DNA of 64,000 nucleotides from Fibrella rubiginis (GTDB lineage Bacteria > Bacteroidota > Bacteroidia > Cytophagales > Spirosomataceae). Below, in pieces: positions 25,927 to 36,042 of this stretch. Within the stretch, counting starts at the first letter, position 1. Each line of letters starts with the position of its first letter. The notes beneath the pieces are model-generated. The model was given only the letters and a program-made list of their open reading frames with translations. It made no database searches and was not told the DNA's origin. The stretch lies in assembly GCF_017353185.1 (NCBI RefSeq), contig NZ_JAFMYV010000006.1, positions 186,001 to 250,000 of the forward strand, written 5' to 3'. A program made the translations under genes and the position numbers.

Positions 25927-27042
25927 TTAGTCGGCCATTAACTGCACAAAATCATCGAACAGATAACGCGAGTCGTGCGGTCCGGGCGAGGCTTCGGGAT
26001 GATATTGTACCGAGAAAGCAGGCTTGTCGGTTCGGCGAATGCCTTCGATGGTCTTGTCATTCAGGTTAACGTGCGTCACAGCTACATTCGCATGGTCCTG
26101 CACCTCATCGGCTTTCACGGCAAAACCATGATTTTGCGACGTTACCTCACATAGACCAGTGATCAGGTTCTTGACCGGATGGTTTAAGCCTCGATGGCCA
26201 TTGTGCATTTTGTAAGTCGAAATACCGCTGGCCAGCGACAAAATCTGATGACCCAGGCAAATTCCAAAAAGAGGTTTATTGGTGTCCAGCACCTGCTTCA
26301 CGGTCTCTACAGCGTAGGGCATAGCTGCTGGGTCGCCGGGGCCGTTGGAAATAAAGTAGCCGTCTGGATTCCAGGCTTGTAGTTCAGCAAATGATGTTTT
26401 CGCCGGAAATACTTTGCAATACGCACCCCGGTTAGCTAGATTTTGCACAATGCTTTTCTTCACACCTAAATCCAGTACCGCCACCTTGAATCGCTCAGGC
26501 ACATCAACACTGCCTAATTCATAAGTCTCCTGCGTACAAACTTCCGATGACAGCTCCAGGCCATTCATGTCGGGTACTTTTGCCAGCTCGGCCAACAGCA
26601 CAGCAGGGTCCAGAATAGCTGATGAAATAATACAATTCATCACACCCTTATCGCGGATGTGCCGTACTAGCTGCCGGGTGTCGATACCATGAATGCCCAC
26701 AATATTGGCCTGCTCAAAATACTGCTGCAACGACTCGTCGGCCAGGTGTCGCGAATAAGTCTGCGAAAAGAAGTTGCACACCATACCCCGAATTTTCACC
26801 CCTGCCGACTCTTCCTCCAACCCAAGTTGAATACCGTAGTTACCGATATGAGACGTAGTGTTGATGATCACCTGACCAAAATAAGACGGGTCGGTATAGA
26901 TCTCCTGGTAGCCGGTCATACCGGTATTAAAGCAAATTTCACCGCCGGCGGTGCCAATTTTTCCGAGCGCGTAACCGTGCAATACGGTACCATCCTGCAA
27001 AACCAGCAATGCGTCAGAATGCTGTGGCCGTGTCATGGGCAA
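25927..27042 (-). CDS. carA: carbamoyl-phosphate synthase small (glutaminase) subunit
   Basis: A 371-residue CarA that hydrolyses glutamine and channels ammonia to CarB for arginine and pyrimidine synthesis. The N-terminal CarA domain has GEICFNTGMTGYQEIYTDPS and GIDTRQLVRHIRDKG. The C-terminal class I amidotransferase has the nucleophile Cys in LFGICLGHQIL, and His and Glu in VQYHPEASPGPHDS. carB is not adjacent. The gene follows the ribosomal operon terminator, so it has its own promoter, which I could not locate convincingly. Confidence 0.97.
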   Translation of the reverse strand: MPMTRPQHSDALLVLQDGTVLHGYALGKIGTAGGEICFNTGMTGYQEIYTDPSYFGQVIINTTSHIGNYGIQLGLEEESAGVKIRGMVCNFFSQTYSRHLADESLQQYFEQANIVGIHGIDTRQLVRHIRDKGVMNCIISSAILDPAVLLAELAKVPDMNGLELSSEVCTQETYELGSVDVPERFKVAVLDLGVKKSIVQNLANRGAYCKVFPAKTSFAELQAWNPDGYFISNGPGDPAAMPYAVETVKQVLDTNKPLFGICLGHQILSLASGISTYKMHNGHRGLNHPVKNLITGLCEVTSQNHGFAVKADEVQDHANVAVTHVNLNDKTIEGIRRTDKPAFSVQYHPEASPGPHDSRYLFDDFVQLMAD

Positions 27043-27067
27043 GTATGTTTGTGGGTTGTTGAAAGGA

Positions 27068-27102
27068 CTAAAAAAAAGGGTTAACCGATAAACGGCTAAC
27101 CC
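27068..27102 (-). terminator. intrinsic terminator of the ribosomal superoperon
   Basis: GGGTTAACCG (27078-27087) pairs with CGGCTAACCC (27093-27102) with one wobble, around a 5-nt loop. On the minus strand it is followed by eight T. It lies 29 bp after the rplQ stop and 26 bp before carA, so it ends the rplC-to-rplQ transcript. Confidence 0.88.
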
Positions 27103-27130
27103 AGTTTCTGTATAACGATTGGTTCGTTCA

Positions 27131-27949
27131 CTACTCAGCCGATTCCGATTGTTCCTTACCGCCTTTGAGCCGGTCTGTCAACGCCTTGAATTCGTCCATT
27201 TTACCATCACGCAACAACGCTGCCTGTTCGTTCCAGGTCGACACGTCATGAACGTTGTACCGTGGACCAGCTTCCGTCAAAACAGCCTGTACAACTTCGT
27301 CACTCGCGTCGGCTAGTTGAGCAAACGTAGTGATACCAGCGTTGTTCATCAACTCAGCAATCTTGGGGCCAATACCTTCCACAATAGTCAGATCATCGCC
27401 ACCGGCTGCAGGTGTCTGAGCAACAGGAGCCGCGTCAACGGCAGGCGTCTCATCTGTCACTACCTCCGCCGACGGTACGTCTTCAGCAGCAGGAGCAACG
27501 GCGGTACCGTCAGCCTTGCGGCCTGAACCACCCCGACGGCTACGGCGCGTTTTAGCAGTAGCCTGCTCAGTAGCAGCCGTTAACAGCGCTTCGTTGAAGT
27601 CAACTAGCTCGATCAGGCAAGTATCAGCACCGTCACCTTTGCGGGTACCCAGTTTAATGATACGTGTGTAACCACCGGGACGCGTCGCAATTTTGTCAGA
27701 CACCTCACCGAACAGTTCTTTCATACCCTCTTTGTGATTAAGGGTTTTGAAGACAATCTTCCGATTTTGGTTGTTGTCTTCTTTGGCACGCGTCAGAATT
27801 GGCTCAACGAATTTGCGCAGCTCTTTCGCTTTTGCTACCGTCGTCTCAATCCGCTTGTGCATAATCAGCGAGACGGCCATGTTTGATAGCATGGCTTCGC
27901 GGTGCGAATGGGTCCGGCCGAGGTGATTATCTTTTTTACCGTGTCTCAT
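27131..27949 (-). CDS. rplQ: ribosomal protein L17 with C-terminal helix-hairpin-helix extension
   Basis: A 272-residue protein, more than twice the usual L17 length of about 120. Residues 1-118 are canonical L17 ([20 protein letters not shown], then [17 protein letters not shown]). An Arg-rich then Ala/Pro/Val-rich linker (about 119-183) leads to a small helix-hairpin-helix domain (about 184-272) with [20 protein letters not shown] and [13 protein letters not shown], ending in a charged tail. The same tail type occurs on other ribosomal and respiratory proteins in this phylum. The last gene of the superoperon, directly after rpoA. Confidence 0.96.
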   Translation of the reverse strand: MRHGKKDNHLGRTHSHREAMLSNMAVSLIMHKRIETTVAKAKELRKFVEPILTRAKEDNNQNRKIVFKTLNHKEGMKELFGEVSDKIATRPGGYTRIIKLGTRKGDGADTCLIELVDFNEALLTAATEQATAKTRRSRRGGSGRKADGTAVAPAAEDVPSAEVVTDETPAVDAAPVAQTPAAGGDDLTIVEGIGPKIAELMNNAGITTFAQLADASDEVVQAVLTEAGPRYNVHDVSTWNEQAALLRDGKMDEFKALTDRLKGGKEQSESAE

Positions 27950-28038
27950 TGTGAAATGAGTTCAAGGTATAGCGTCTAAAGTGTGATGCGATTCGTTGCC
28001 AAACGCTAAACTGTAGACATTAAACCTTAAACTACCTT

Positions 28039-29028
28039 TTAGTCTTCGTCTAAACGATATTTGGCTACGTCCATACCGAACGTCAAGCCTTTGTCAGCCA
28101 CTAATTGCTCAAGTTCCGTCAACGACTTTTTGCCGAAGTTGCGGAACTTCATCATATCCGAGATCTCTAGCCGAACCAGATCACCCAGTGTACGTACCTC
28201 AGCTGACTTCAGGCAGTTGTACGCCCGCACAGATAGGTCCAGATCAGACAACGACGTCTTCAACAGCTTGCGCATATGCAGCATCTCTTCGTCTACCACG
28301 TTGTCTTCCTCCGGCTTCACCGTATCGAAGGTCATGGTTTGGTCAGAGAACAGCATGAAGTGTTGAATCAGGATATGAGCAGCACCCTTCAGCGCTTCCT
28401 CCGGGTGAATAGACCCATCCGTCTCAATGTCTAGAACCAACTTCTCATAGTCGGTCTTCTGTTCTACCCGTGTATTCTCAACGCCAAACTTGACGTTCTT
28501 AACGGGTGTGTAAACGGCATCCATGGGGATGTGACCAAACGGTAACTCGTTGGCCCGTGGCTCATCAGACGGAACATAGCCCCGGCCTTTTTCCACGAAA
28601 ATCTCCATCTCCAGATCACGCGTATTGTCAATATGACAGATAACCAGTTCCGGATTCAGCACATCAAACGAAGCCGTAGCTTTCGTGATGTCACCTGCTT
28701 TCAGCACCGACTGTCCTTTGATATTGACCGTAATCTTGTTATCGACCATATCAGAGACCTTCTTGAAACGAACCATCTTCAGGTTCAGAATAATCTCTGT
28801 GACATCTTCAACCACGCCTTCTATCGAAGAGAATTCGTGCAACACGCCGGGAAACTTAACACTGGTGATGGCGTAGCCTTCCAGTGATGATAACAAAATG
28901 CGCCGTAACGCATTGCCAATCGTGACGCCGTATCCCTTTTCGAGAGGCTTAAACTCAAACACACCGTGAAAATCGTCGGATTTTTCCATGACGACTTTAT
29001 CGGGCATTTGGAAAGCTAATATTGACAT
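28039..29028 (-). CDS. rpoA: RNA polymerase alpha subunit
   Basis: A 329-residue alpha subunit that dimerises to start RNA polymerase assembly. The N-terminal domain (about 1-230) has [20 protein letters not shown] and the C-terminal domain (about 250-329) has [19 protein letters not shown] and [17 protein letters not shown], which contacts activators and DNA. It has the standard position between rpsD and rplQ. The gap to rpsD holds a repeat-rich hairpin. Confidence 0.98.
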   Translation of the reverse strand: MSILAFQMPDKVVMEKSDDFHGVFEFKPLEKGYGVTIGNALRRILLSSLEGYAITSVKFPGVLHEFSSIEGVVEDVTEIILNLKMVRFKKVSDMVDNKITVNIKGQSVLKAGDITKATASFDVLNPELVICHIDNTRDLEMEIFVEKGRGYVPSDEPRANELPFGHIPMDAVYTPVKNVKFGVENTRVEQKTDYEKLVLDIETDGSIHPEEALKGAAHILIQHFMLFSDQTMTFDTVKPEEDNVVDEEMLHMRKLLKTSLSDLDLSVRAYNCLKSAEVRTLGDLVRLEISDMMKFRNFGKKSLTELEQLVADKGLTFGMDVAKYRLDED

Positions 29029-29076
29029 ACGTTTTCGTGGTTAACAACCTAAAAAATAAGTGTACAGTGGGCGTTA

Positions 29077-29145
29077 ATAGTTAGCAGAACGGAACACCCT
29101 CCAGCAGCGTACTGCTAACTATAACAGCTTACTGCTGACTATTAC
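29077..29145. repeat. hairpin and direct repeat in the rpsD-rpoA gap
   Basis: ATAGTTAGCAG (29077-29087) pairs perfectly with CTGCTAACTAT (29112-29122), and a second near-copy TACTGCTGACTAT follows at 29130-29142, running into the rpsD stop. The element is inside the operon and has no T-run, so simple termination is unlikely. Confidence 0.7.
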
Positions 29146-29747
29146 TTCGAGTACAATTCAACGATCAACTGTTCGTTGACGTTCTCAGGAATCTGGTCAC
29201 GCTCGGGATAGCTGATAAACGTACCAGCCAATTGCTGCTGATCCCACTCCAACCAGTTATAACGCTTGGCGTTACGGGCTGACAAACTGGTCGTTACCGC
29301 TTCCAGCGACTTCGACTTTTCACGTACAGCGATGATCTGACCAGGCTTCAATGAGTAAGAGGCAATGTTAACCACTTCACCGTCGACTGTGACGTGTTTG
29401 TGCGAAACTAACTGACGGGCAGCCCGGCGTGTTGGAGCAATCCCTAACCGGTATACTGTGTTGTCCAAACGGGCTTCACACAGTTTCAACAGGTTTTCAC
29501 CCGTGATACCTTCCTTGACAGCAGCGCGATGGAACAGACCCCGGAACTGGCGCTCCAGAATACCGTAGATATATTTTACTTTTTGTTTCGCCTGAAGTTG
29601 CTCGGCATACTCCGACGTTTTGCGCTTCCGGCCACGACCGTGCATACCGGGCGCATAATTTTTTTTCTGTAAGGCTTTGCTGGGTCCGAGAATCGGCTCA
29701 CCAAACTTACGGGCAATTTTGGCCTTGGGGCCAGTGTAACGTGCCAT
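29142..29747 (-). CDS. rpsD: ribosomal protein S4
   Basis: A 201-residue S4, a primary 16S rRNA binder. It begins [19 protein letters not shown] and has the S4 RNA-binding domain (about 95-160) with [20 protein letters not shown] and [18 protein letters not shown]. An upstream in-frame ATG at 29786 would add 13 hydrophobic residues not found in S4, so 29747 is the start. S4 of this phylum lacks the N-terminal zinc cysteines and this one has none there. Confidence 0.97.
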   Translation of the reverse strand: MARYTGPKAKIARKFGEPILGPSKALQKKNYAPGMHGRGRKRKTSEYAEQLQAKQKVKYIYGILERQFRGLFHRAAVKEGITGENLLKLCEARLDNTVYRLGIAPTRRAARQLVSHKHVTVDGEVVNIASYSLKPGQIIAVREKSKSLEAVTTSLSARNAKRYNWLEWDQQQLAGTFISYPERDQIPENVNEQLIVELYSK

Positions 29748-29876
29748 TATGTGAAATGAATAATGTGAAACAAGGAACGGACACAACCCAATGTCGCCCG
29801 CTCGTATTCATCGCTGCGGCAACTACCTGACTGTTATAGATACTACGACAACCAAATACCTGCAAATCAACTGTAC

Positions 29877-30272
29877 TTAAACGCGCCGACGCTTTGGTGG
29901 GCGGCAACCATTGTGTGGCAGGGGGGTAATGTCCCGAATTGTAGTTACCTCAATGCCGGTGTTTTGAATCGTGCGGATAGCTGATTCACGACCGGCGCCT
30001 GGTCCTTTTACAAAGACTTCTGCCTTACGCATGCCCAGTTCGTGAGCTACCTGTGCGCAATTTTGCGCCGCGGTTTGTGCCGCATAAGGGGTGTTCTTTT
30101 TCGACCCCCGGAAACCCATCTTACCAGCCGACGCCCATGAGATCACCTGACCGTTCATGTTCGTTACCGAAATGATGATATTGTTGAACGTAGCCCGAAT
30201 GTGTACCTGACCAACTGATTCAACTACGACAATGCGTTTTTTCGCTTTATCCTTACGTTTTGCTTGTGCCAT
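29877..30272 (-). CDS. rpsK: ribosomal protein S11
   Basis: A 131-residue S11 of the 30S platform. Family segments are [34 protein letters not shown] and the C-terminal [18 protein letters not shown]. It has normal length, and lies between rpsM and rpsD in the standard alpha-operon order. Confidence 0.98.
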   Translation of the reverse strand: MAQAKRKDKAKKRIVVVESVGQVHIRATFNNIIISVTNMNGQVISWASAGKMGFRGSKKNTPYAAQTAAQNCAQVAHELGMRKAEVFVKGPGAGRESAIRTIQNTGIEVTTIRDITPLPHNGCRPPKRRRV

Positions 30273-30380
30273 TTGCTTAGATAATCGTCATTCGGTCGTC
30301 ATCTGTTAGTATGTCTGGTTTTTCGTTGTATCAACGAATCCCCATTAATAACCATCTAATGACAACCAATGACCATTGAC

Positions 30381-30758
30381 TTATTTCGTTGCTTTCTTCT
30401 TGTTTGCAACCGTCTTACGCTTGCCTTTACGGGTACGTGAGTTGTTCTTGGTTTTCTGACCACGAACAGGTAACCCTTTACGGTGACGTAAACCACGATA
30501 GCAGCCAATGTCCATCAGACGTTTAATGTTGAGCTGCACTTCAGATTTCAGCGCCCCTTCCACCTTAAATTCGTTGCTGATTGCGTTACGAACGGCCGTC
30601 GATTCCTCGTCGTTCCACTCGCTCACTTTCTTGTTTTCGTCGATGCCAGCCTTAGCCAGGATCGTTTTCGCTGCGCTCCGACCGATACCATAGATGTACG
30701 TCAGCGAAATAGCGCCGCGCTTCTTATCGGGGATGTCAACACCTGCAATACGTGCCAT
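30381..30758 (-). CDS. rpsM: ribosomal protein S13
   Basis: A 125-residue S13 of the 30S head, contacting the 50S subunit and tRNA. It starts [20 protein letters not shown], carries [20 protein letters not shown] and ends in a basic tail. The start lies 6 bp after the rpmJ stop, so translation is probably coupled. Confidence 0.98.
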   Translation of the reverse strand: MARIAGVDIPDKKRGAISLTYIYGIGRSAAKTILAKAGIDENKKVSEWNDEESTAVRNAISNEFKVEGALKSEVQLNIKRLMDIGCYRGLRHRKGLPVRGQKTKNNSRTRKGKRKTVANKKKATK

Positions 30759-30764
30759 GTGTGC

Positions 30765-30881
30765 TTAACCTTGTCTTTGTTTGTAACGGGGATTCTTTTT
30801 GTTGATCACGTAGAGCTTTCCCTTCCGACGGATCACGATGCAGTCTTCACTGCGCTTTTTAATCGACGCTTTGACTTTCAT
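30765..30881 (-). CDS. rpmJ: ribosomal protein L36, zinc-free type
   Basis: A 38-residue L36 reading [16 protein letters not shown], continuing [15 protein letters not shown] and ending RYKQRQG. The four zinc ligands of the classical form (Cys11, Cys14, Cys27, His33) are here Ser11, Cys14, Asn27 and Tyr33, so it is the C-minus type that folds without zinc. It lies between infA and rpsM, the usual place. Confidence 0.96.
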   Translation of the reverse strand: MKVKASIKKRSEDCIVIRRKGKLYVINKKNPRYKQRQG

Positions 30882-30886
30882 GGTCT

Positions 30887-30979
30887 GATTTGCGAATTAC
30901 GATTTACGAAATACGATTTATCGAACACAGACAGGCTTTATTGAGCAAATCGAAATTCGTAAATCGCAATTCGTAAATC
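30887..30979. repeat. 30-bp-arm imperfect hairpin in the infA-rpmJ gap
   Basis: Arms 30887-30916 and 30950-30979 pair with four mismatches. Each arm is made of near-tandem copies of the word ATTACGA/ATTTACGA. It fills the gap inside the ribosomal operon, the right arm reaching the infA stop and the left arm ending 6 bp from the rpmJ start. Confidence 0.8.
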
Positions 30980-31196
30980 ACTTGTACCGGTACACAATCC
31001 GCGCCTTACTCAAATCATAAGGCGACATTTCCAACTTTACACGGTCACCAGGCAAAATTTTGATGTAGTTCATCCGCATCTTACCTGATATGTGTGCAAT
31101 CACCTCATGCTTGTTGGCTAGTTCGACCCGAAACATTGCGTTTGACAATGCTTCGAGAATAACGCCATCCTGTTCAATCGAATTCTGCTTTGCCAT
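30978..31196 (-). CDS. infA: translation initiation factor IF-1
   Basis: A 72-residue IF-1, a single OB-fold that occupies the ribosomal A site during initiation. It starts [20 protein letters not shown] and has [20 protein letters not shown] and the usual end ARIVYRYK. It starts 7 bp after the map stop. Confidence 0.98.
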   Translation of the reverse strand: MAKQNSIEQDGVILEALSNAMFRVELANKHEVIAHISGKMRMNYIKILPGDRVKLEMSPYDLSKARIVYRYK

Positions 31197-31203
31197 AGTT
31201 GCC

Positions 31204-32031
31204 TTAAACCGCAGCAGTCGCGTTCAACTCGATAGCTAAATTCGTGTTGGCCGTAACCGCTTCAATGTAATCAAACGTGGTAAGTACATCAGCTTTCCCT
31301 TTATGTACTGCCACAGTATGCTCAAAGTGGGCTGACGGTTTACGGTCGGCAGTGCGTATTGTCCAACCATCACGTTCCTGTACAACACCCTTCTTGCCAA
31401 AATTTATCATTGGCTCAATGGCTAGTACCATGCCATCTTTCAGCTTCACGCCCTGACCACGCTTTCCATAGTTTGGCACCTGAGGTTCTTCGTGCAAACT
31501 TGCTCCTACACCGTGCCCTACCAACTCACGTACTATCGTGTATCCATGATGCTCAGCATACGACTGAATTGCGTAGCCAATATCACCAATTCGATTGCCG
31601 TCAATAGCCTTCGCAATACCTACATACAGTGACTCTTTTGTACGCATCAACAGCTTGCGAACACTCAAACTTACTTCGCCAACCGGGTACGTATAAGCAC
31701 TGTCGGCATGGTAGCCATTCTTATAAACACCACAGTCAACCGAGATAATGTCGCCGTCTTTCAGTTCATAATGGCTGGGGAAGCCATGTACCACCACTTC
31801 GTTGACAGAGATACATAGTGCACCCGGAAACCGAGTGGCTGTACCATTATTGAAGTCTAAAAACGAGGGAATGCCACCATTATCCTTTATGAACATCTGA
31901 GCAACAGCGTCAAGTTCCTTCGTAGTGATACCTGGTCGAATCAGCTTGGCTACTTCAGCATGAGCTTTGCCAAGCACCTGTCCATTCTGCCGAATGATCT
32001 CAACCTCCTCGTCGCTCCGCAAATAGATCAT
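31204..32031 (-). CDS. map: methionine aminopeptidase, type I
   Basis: A 275-residue enzyme that removes the initiator methionine from new proteins. The dinuclear metal ligands are visible: Asp in [17 protein letters not shown] (two of them), His in [15 protein letters not shown], Glu in LAIEPMIN and Glu near the C terminus. About 25 residues longer than the E. coli enzyme, with a C-terminal tail ([20 protein letters not shown]) beyond the catalytic fold. It lies between secY and infA as in most Bacteroidota. Confidence 0.97.
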   Translation of the reverse strand: MIYLRSDEEVEIIRQNGQVLGKAHAEVAKLIRPGITTKELDAVAQMFIKDNGGIPSFLDFNNGTATRFPGALCISVNEVVVHGFPSHYELKDGDIISVDCGVYKNGYHADSAYTYPVGEVSLSVRKLLMRTKESLYVGIAKAIDGNRIGDIGYAIQSYAEHHGYTIVRELVGHGVGASLHEEPQVPNYGKRGQGVKLKDGMVLAIEPMINFGKKGVVQERDGWTIRTADRKPSAHFEHTVAVHKGKADVLTTFDYIEAVTANTNLAIELNATAAV

Positions 32032-32045
32032 CCTACTAAAACAGA

Positions 32046-33362
32046 TTAAACCGTCACTGCATCGGTTGTGCGACCCTTTACCCGACCTGATTTCATCAGT
32101 CCTTCGTAACGACGCATCAACAGATAGCTTTCGATTTGTTGCAGTGTATCCAGCACAACACCCACCATAATCAACAACGACGTGCCACCAAAGAAGGCAG
32201 CAAAGGCTGTTGTCATACCAAGCTTGCTGGCAAACGAAGGCAGGATAGCTACCATAGCCAGCATAACAGCACCAGGTAATGTAATGTGGTCAAGTACCGT
32301 CCCAATGTATTCTGAAGTAGCAATACCAGGCTTAACACCCGGAATAAAGCCACCACTACGCTTCATATCATCAGATATTTGGGTCGGATTGACCGAAATA
32401 GCCGTGTAGAAGAATGTGAACACGATGATTAGGAAAGCAAACAATAGGTTATACTGCCACGATGTATAATCACCAAATACGTTAGCGATGTTAGCGACCG
32501 TTTCACTTTTCTCTGCACCCAAACCAAACATGAAACCGGGAATGAACATCAACGCTTGCGCGAAGATGATGGGCATAACACCAGCAGCGTTTAACTTGAG
32601 CGGCAAATATTGACGCTGACCGCCCACTACTTTGTTGCCCACTACCTGTTTAGCATACTGAATTGGGATACGGCGAACAGCCTGCGTCAGCAATACAGCA
32701 CCCATGATAACAAAGTACAACGCCACCATTTCGATAAAGAAAATGAAGATCTGCGATGTACCACGTGTTTGCGCTTCCCCTATGATTGCACCAGGAAAAC
32801 GCGAAACGATACCGATCATGATAATCATTGATATACCATTTCCAATGCCCTTATCTGTGATGCGCTCTCCCAACCACATACAAAAGATTGTACCGGCTGT
32901 TAACAAGAACACAGAAGCTATGGTAAACAACGTGCGATCAATCATCATCGCTTCAACCGGGATGGTTGTCTGAATATACGTCACGGCCTGAACGGCGGTT
33001 ACGAGAATAGTCAGCACCCGTGTGATTTGATTCAATTTCTTACGCCCTGATTCGCCTTCTTTCTGCATCTTCTGGAAATAAGGAAGTGCCAGTGTGAGCA
33101 GTTGAATAGCAATAGACGCAGAGATATAAGGCATAATGCCTAGCGCGAAAATAGATGCCTTGCTGAAGGCTCCACCCACGAACGCGTCGAGCAACCCTAA
33201 TAACCCTTGCGGGCGTAGGTTTAGACGATCCGGATTTACGCCAGGAAGCACAATATGTGTTCCTAAACGGAAGACCGTTATAAACAACAAAGTGTTGAGG
33301 ATACGAGTCCTCAACTCCTCTATTGAAAAAATATTCTTAATGGTCTCGATGAATCGGTTCAT
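32046..33362 (-). CDS. secY: protein translocase channel subunit SecY
   Basis: A 438-residue inner-membrane protein with 10 membrane helices that forms the SecYEG channel. Recognisable parts are the N-terminal IFSIEELRTRILNTLLF, the plug region after GVNPDRLNLRPQGLLGLLD, the first signature ALGIMPYISASIAIQLL and the C-terminal loop VKGRTTDAV. It lies between rplO and map in the standard spc-operon order. Confidence 0.98.
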   Translation of the reverse strand: MNRFIETIKNIFSIEELRTRILNTLLFITVFRLGTHIVLPGVNPDRLNLRPQGLLGLLDAFVGGAFSKASIFALGIMPYISASIAIQLLTLALPYFQKMQKEGESGRKKLNQITRVLTILVTAVQAVTYIQTTIPVEAMMIDRTLFTIASVFLLTAGTIFCMWLGERITDKGIGNGISMIIMIGIVSRFPGAIIGEAQTRGTSQIFIFFIEMVALYFVIMGAVLLTQAVRRIPIQYAKQVVGNKVVGGQRQYLPLKLNAAGVMPIIFAQALMFIPGFMFGLGAEKSETVANIANVFGDYTSWQYNLLFAFLIIVFTFFYTAISVNPTQISDDMKRSGGFIPGVKPGIATSEYIGTVLDHITLPGAVMLAMVAILPSFASKLGMTTAFAAFFGGTSLLIMVGVVLDTLQQIESYLLMRRYEGLMKSGRVKGRTTDAVTV

Positions 33363-33405
33363 ACAACGGGTAAGTTGCTACCGGTGGGTTTATTCGATGA
33401 GAAAT

Positions 33406-33888
33406 TTAGGCAGCTTCCGGTGTTGCAGCTTTAGCAATTTGACTAATAATAGTCACTTTACCACCTGCTTGTTCAATTGCTTCTTTGGCTGAAGCAGAGA
33501 AGGCATGTGCCGACACCTCAATCGCTGATGTGATTTCACCACGGCTCAACACCTTGATCAGGTCTCTTTTGCCAGCGAAACCATGCTCTTGCAGAAATGC
33601 GAGATCAACAACGGCAGTGTTTGCATTGGTAGCCAACAATTGAAGCGTGTCCAGATTGATTGGCTTGTATTCAACGCGCGTAGGATTCTTGAAACCGAAC
33701 TTCGGCAGGCGACGCTGAAGAGGCATTTGACCACCTTCGAAATTCAGCTTGCGGCTGTAGCCAGAGCGTGACTGAGCACCTTTGTGGCCACGGGTTGATG
33801 TTCCACCCATTCCGGAACCCTGACCGCGACCGACTCGCTTGCGCTGCTGAACTGACCCTTTTGCCGGCTTAATGTTATTAAGATTCAT
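33406..33888 (-). CDS. rplO: ribosomal protein L15
   Basis: A 160-residue L15 with the Gly/Arg-rich N-terminal extension (GRGQGSGMGGTSTRGHKGAQ, followed by SRSGYSRK) that threads into 23S rRNA and the globular C-terminal part. The C terminus has a few extra Ala-rich residues. It starts 12 bp after rpmD. Confidence 0.97.
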   Translation of the reverse strand: MNLNNIKPAKGSVQQRKRVGRGQGSGMGGTSTRGHKGAQSRSGYSRKLNFEGGQMPLQRRLPKFGFKNPTRVEYKPINLDTLQLLATNANTAVVDLAFLQEHGFAGKRDLIKVLSRGEITSAIEVSAHAFSASAKEAIEQAGGKVTIISQIAKAATPEAA

Positions 33889-33900
33889 GTCAGTTAGAAA

Positions 33901-34080
33901 TTAAATATGTTCGATTGTGACAAGGTGTTGCACCTTGTTGATTACCCCTGCAATGGATGGATTATATTCCAACACAATGCTCCGGTTGATCTTACCCAAA
34001 CCCAATGACTGAATAGCCAGTTTCTGTGTTTTAGGGCGTTTGATGGTGCTACGCACCTGTGTGATTCGTACCTGTGCCAT
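33901..34080 (-). CDS. rpmD: ribosomal protein L30
   Basis: A 59-residue L30. It reads MAQVRITQVRSTIKRPKTQK, then LAIQSLGLGKINRSIVLEYN and ends in VTIEHI, matching the L30 ferredoxin-like fold at its normal length. It lies between rpsE and rplO with gaps of 12 bp on both sides. Confidence 0.96.
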   Translation of the reverse strand: MAQVRITQVRSTIKRPKTQKLAIQSLGLGKINRSIVLEYNPSIAGVINKVQHLVTIEHI

Positions 34081-34092
34081 GCCTGCTTTTGG

Positions 34093-34608
34093 TTAACCGT
34101 TAAACACTTTCTTCAACGACACCTGGCGCTGGAATGCTACCTGATGAGGCAAACGCATCTTAATCAGCGCATCAATCGTAGCTTTCACTACGTTGTGCGG
34201 GTTCGATGAGCCTTTTGATTTGGCCAATACGTCATGGATACCAGCACTTTCCAGTACAGCACGCATAGCACCACCTGCAATAACACCCGTACCTGGAGCA
34301 GCAGGCTTCACCAACACGAAACCACCGCCAAAACGGCCTTCCATCTCATGGGGAACTGTGCGCTTCAGCAACGGAATCTGAAACAGGTTCTTCTTGGCGT
34401 CTTCTACGCCCTTAGTGATTGCGTCAGTAACCTCGTTGGCTTTGCCTAAGCCATAGCCAACTACTCCGTTACCGTCGCCAACTACTACGATGGCCGCAAA
34501 GCTGAAGCGACGACCACCTTTTACTACCTTGGCAACCCGGTTGATAGCTACAACGCGCTCTTTCAGGTCAGCCTCGTTCACTTTTGAAGGTCTTACGTTC
34601 GATACCAT
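34093..34608 (-). CDS. rpsE: ribosomal protein S5
   Basis: A 171-residue S5, involved in decoding accuracy. It has the double-stranded RNA-binding fold ([20 protein letters not shown]) and the C-terminal alpha/beta domain ([19 protein letters not shown]). An in-frame ATG at 34641 would add 11 residues and overlap rplR, so 34608 ([12 protein letters not shown]) is preferred, 4 bp after the rplR stop. Confidence 0.96.
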   Translation of the reverse strand: MVSNVRPSKVNEADLKERVVAINRVAKVVKGGRRFSFAAIVVVGDGNGVVGYGLGKANEVTDAITKGVEDAKKNLFQIPLLKRTVPHEMEGRFGGGFVLVKPAAPGTGVIAGGAMRAVLESAGIHDVLAKSKGSSNPHNVVKATIDALIKMRLPHQVAFQRQVSLKKVFNG

Positions 34609-34612
34609 TCGT

Positions 34613-34963
34613 TTAGAAATTGAGGCCACCCTCGCGGGCACCGTCGGCTAGGGCTTTCACCTTGCCGTGATACAAATAGCCGTTGCGGTCAAAAACCACC
34701 GACTGAATACTTTGAGTAGCTGCTTTTTCGGCCAAACGCTGACCTACTTTCTTTGCGGTTTCAACCGTAAAGCCTTCCACTTCACTTTTCAACTCTACTG
34801 ATGATGCCGAAGCCAGCGTCTTGCCTGCTTCATCATCAATTAGTTGAGCGTAGATCGCTTTGTTTGAGCGATACACTGACAAGCGGGGACGGGTTGTCGT
34901 GCCGGATACTTTTGCACGAATCCCAAACTTAATCCGCTGCCGTCTTTCTTGCTTCTTTGCCAT
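34613..34963 (-). CDS. rplR: ribosomal protein L18
   Basis: A 116-residue L18 that binds 5S rRNA. It begins [20 protein letters not shown] and contains [20 protein letters not shown] and ending [10 protein letters not shown]. The ATG at 34963 gives the normal family start, five residues inside the longest frame. Confidence 0.97.
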   Translation of the reverse strand: MAKKQERRQRIKFGIRAKVSGTTTRPRLSVYRSNKAIYAQLIDDEAGKTLASASSVELKSEVEGFTVETAKKVGQRLAEKAATQSIQSVVFDRNGYLYHGKVKALADGAREGGLNF

Positions 34964-34993
34964 GTTATTTGATACCAACCAAATGGGCAGTAA

Positions 34994-35551
34994 TTACTTC
35001 TTACTGGCTGACTTGCCCGCCTTACGACGTACAACCTCGCCCACAAAACGAATACCTTTGCCTTTGTACGGCTCAACTTTGCGAAGCGAACGAATTTTAG
35101 CCGCCACATCGCCAACTAGTTGCTTATCTGAACTCTCCAGGTAAACCTTCGGGTTTTGTCCTTTCTCCGTGACAGCTGTCGCTTTCACTTCGGCCGGAAT
35201 AGCCAGAAAGATGTTGTGCGAATAGCCCAGGTTTAACTCAAGAATGTTATTGGTTACAGTTGCTTTGTAACCCACACCGATGATCTCCAGATCAAGCTTG
35301 AAGCCTGTGCTCACGCCAACAACCATGTTGTTAATGAGTGCCCGATATAGACCGTGCATGGCTTTGTGCCGCTTTTGCTCTGTTGGGCGGGTCACCTTCA
35401 CCTGTGTACCGTCGAGCGATACAGTGATGTCCCGATCAACTGCCTGAGACAGGCTGCCTTTGGGGCCTTTGACGGTTACTACGTTCTCTGCATCAACAGA
35501 GAGTGTTACCGCTGAAGGCAGTTCAATTATCTTATTCCCTACGCGTGACAT
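34994..35551 (-). CDS. rplF: ribosomal protein L6
   Basis: A 185-residue L6 near the factor-binding site of the 50S subunit. It starts MSRVGNKIIELPSAVTLSVD and has two repeated alpha/beta domains, with the signature EPYKGKGIRFVGEVVRRKAG near the C terminus. It follows rpsH after 15 bp. Confidence 0.98.
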   Translation of the reverse strand: MSRVGNKIIELPSAVTLSVDAENVVTVKGPKGSLSQAVDRDITVSLDGTQVKVTRPTEQKRHKAMHGLYRALINNMVVGVSTGFKLDLEIIGVGYKATVTNNILELNLGYSHNIFLAIPAEVKATAVTEKGQNPKVYLESSDKQLVGDVAAKIRSLRKVEPYKGKGIRFVGEVVRRKAGKSASKK

Positions 35552-35566
35552 AGTGTTGATTCTGAA

Positions 35567-35965
35567 TTAGTAGACGTAACACAGCACTTCGCCACCCACA
35601 TTAAGTGTCCGTGCTTCCTTATCCGTCATTACGCCTTTCGACGTCGACACGATTGCCACACCTAACCCATTCAGGATGCGCGGCAACGTAGTAGCCCCGC
35701 TATACTGACGAAGGCCAGGACGACTCACCCGTTGCAGGTCAACGATAGCTGGCTGCTTTGTAGTGGGGTTATACTTCAGTGCAATTTTGATTGTTCCCTG
35801 TGGACCGGTTTCGTCGAACTTGTAGTTCTGGATGAAGCCCTTGTCGAACAACACTTTGGTAATCTCTTTTTTGATATTTGATGCAGGGATCTCCACCACC
35901 CGGTGCTTAGCACGGATGGCATTTCTGACGCGGGTCAAAAAGTCTGCTATCGGATCTGTATTCAT
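35567..35965 (-). CDS. rpsH: ribosomal protein S8
   Basis: A 132-residue S8, a central-domain 16S rRNA binder that also represses spc-operon translation in E. coli. It starts [20 protein letters not shown] and has [20 protein letters not shown] near the C terminus. It is preceded by an unusually wide 77-bp gap with a promoter-like box at 36010-36017. Confidence 0.98.
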   Translation of the reverse strand: MNTDPIADFLTRVRNAIRAKHRVVEIPASNIKKEITKVLFDKGFIQNYKFDETGPQGTIKIALKYNPTTKQPAIVDLQRVSRPGLRQYSGATTLPRILNGLGVAIVSTSKGVMTDKEARTLNVGGEVLCYVY

Positions 35966-36009
35966 TTCTGCAAGGAGTTACTTGCCGGCCTGTTTTAGAA
36001 AAAGGCTTG

Positions 36010-36017
36010 CAAAAGTA
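36010..36017 (-). promoter_or_regulatory. candidate internal promoter box before rpsH
   Basis: TACTTTTG matches the -7 consensus TAnnTTTG and lies in the only wide gap of the spc section, about 45 bp before the rpsH ATG. No well-spaced TTG is seen. Confidence 0.35.
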
Positions 36018-36042
36018 CGGAAACTGTTTGAGAAATAAAACC

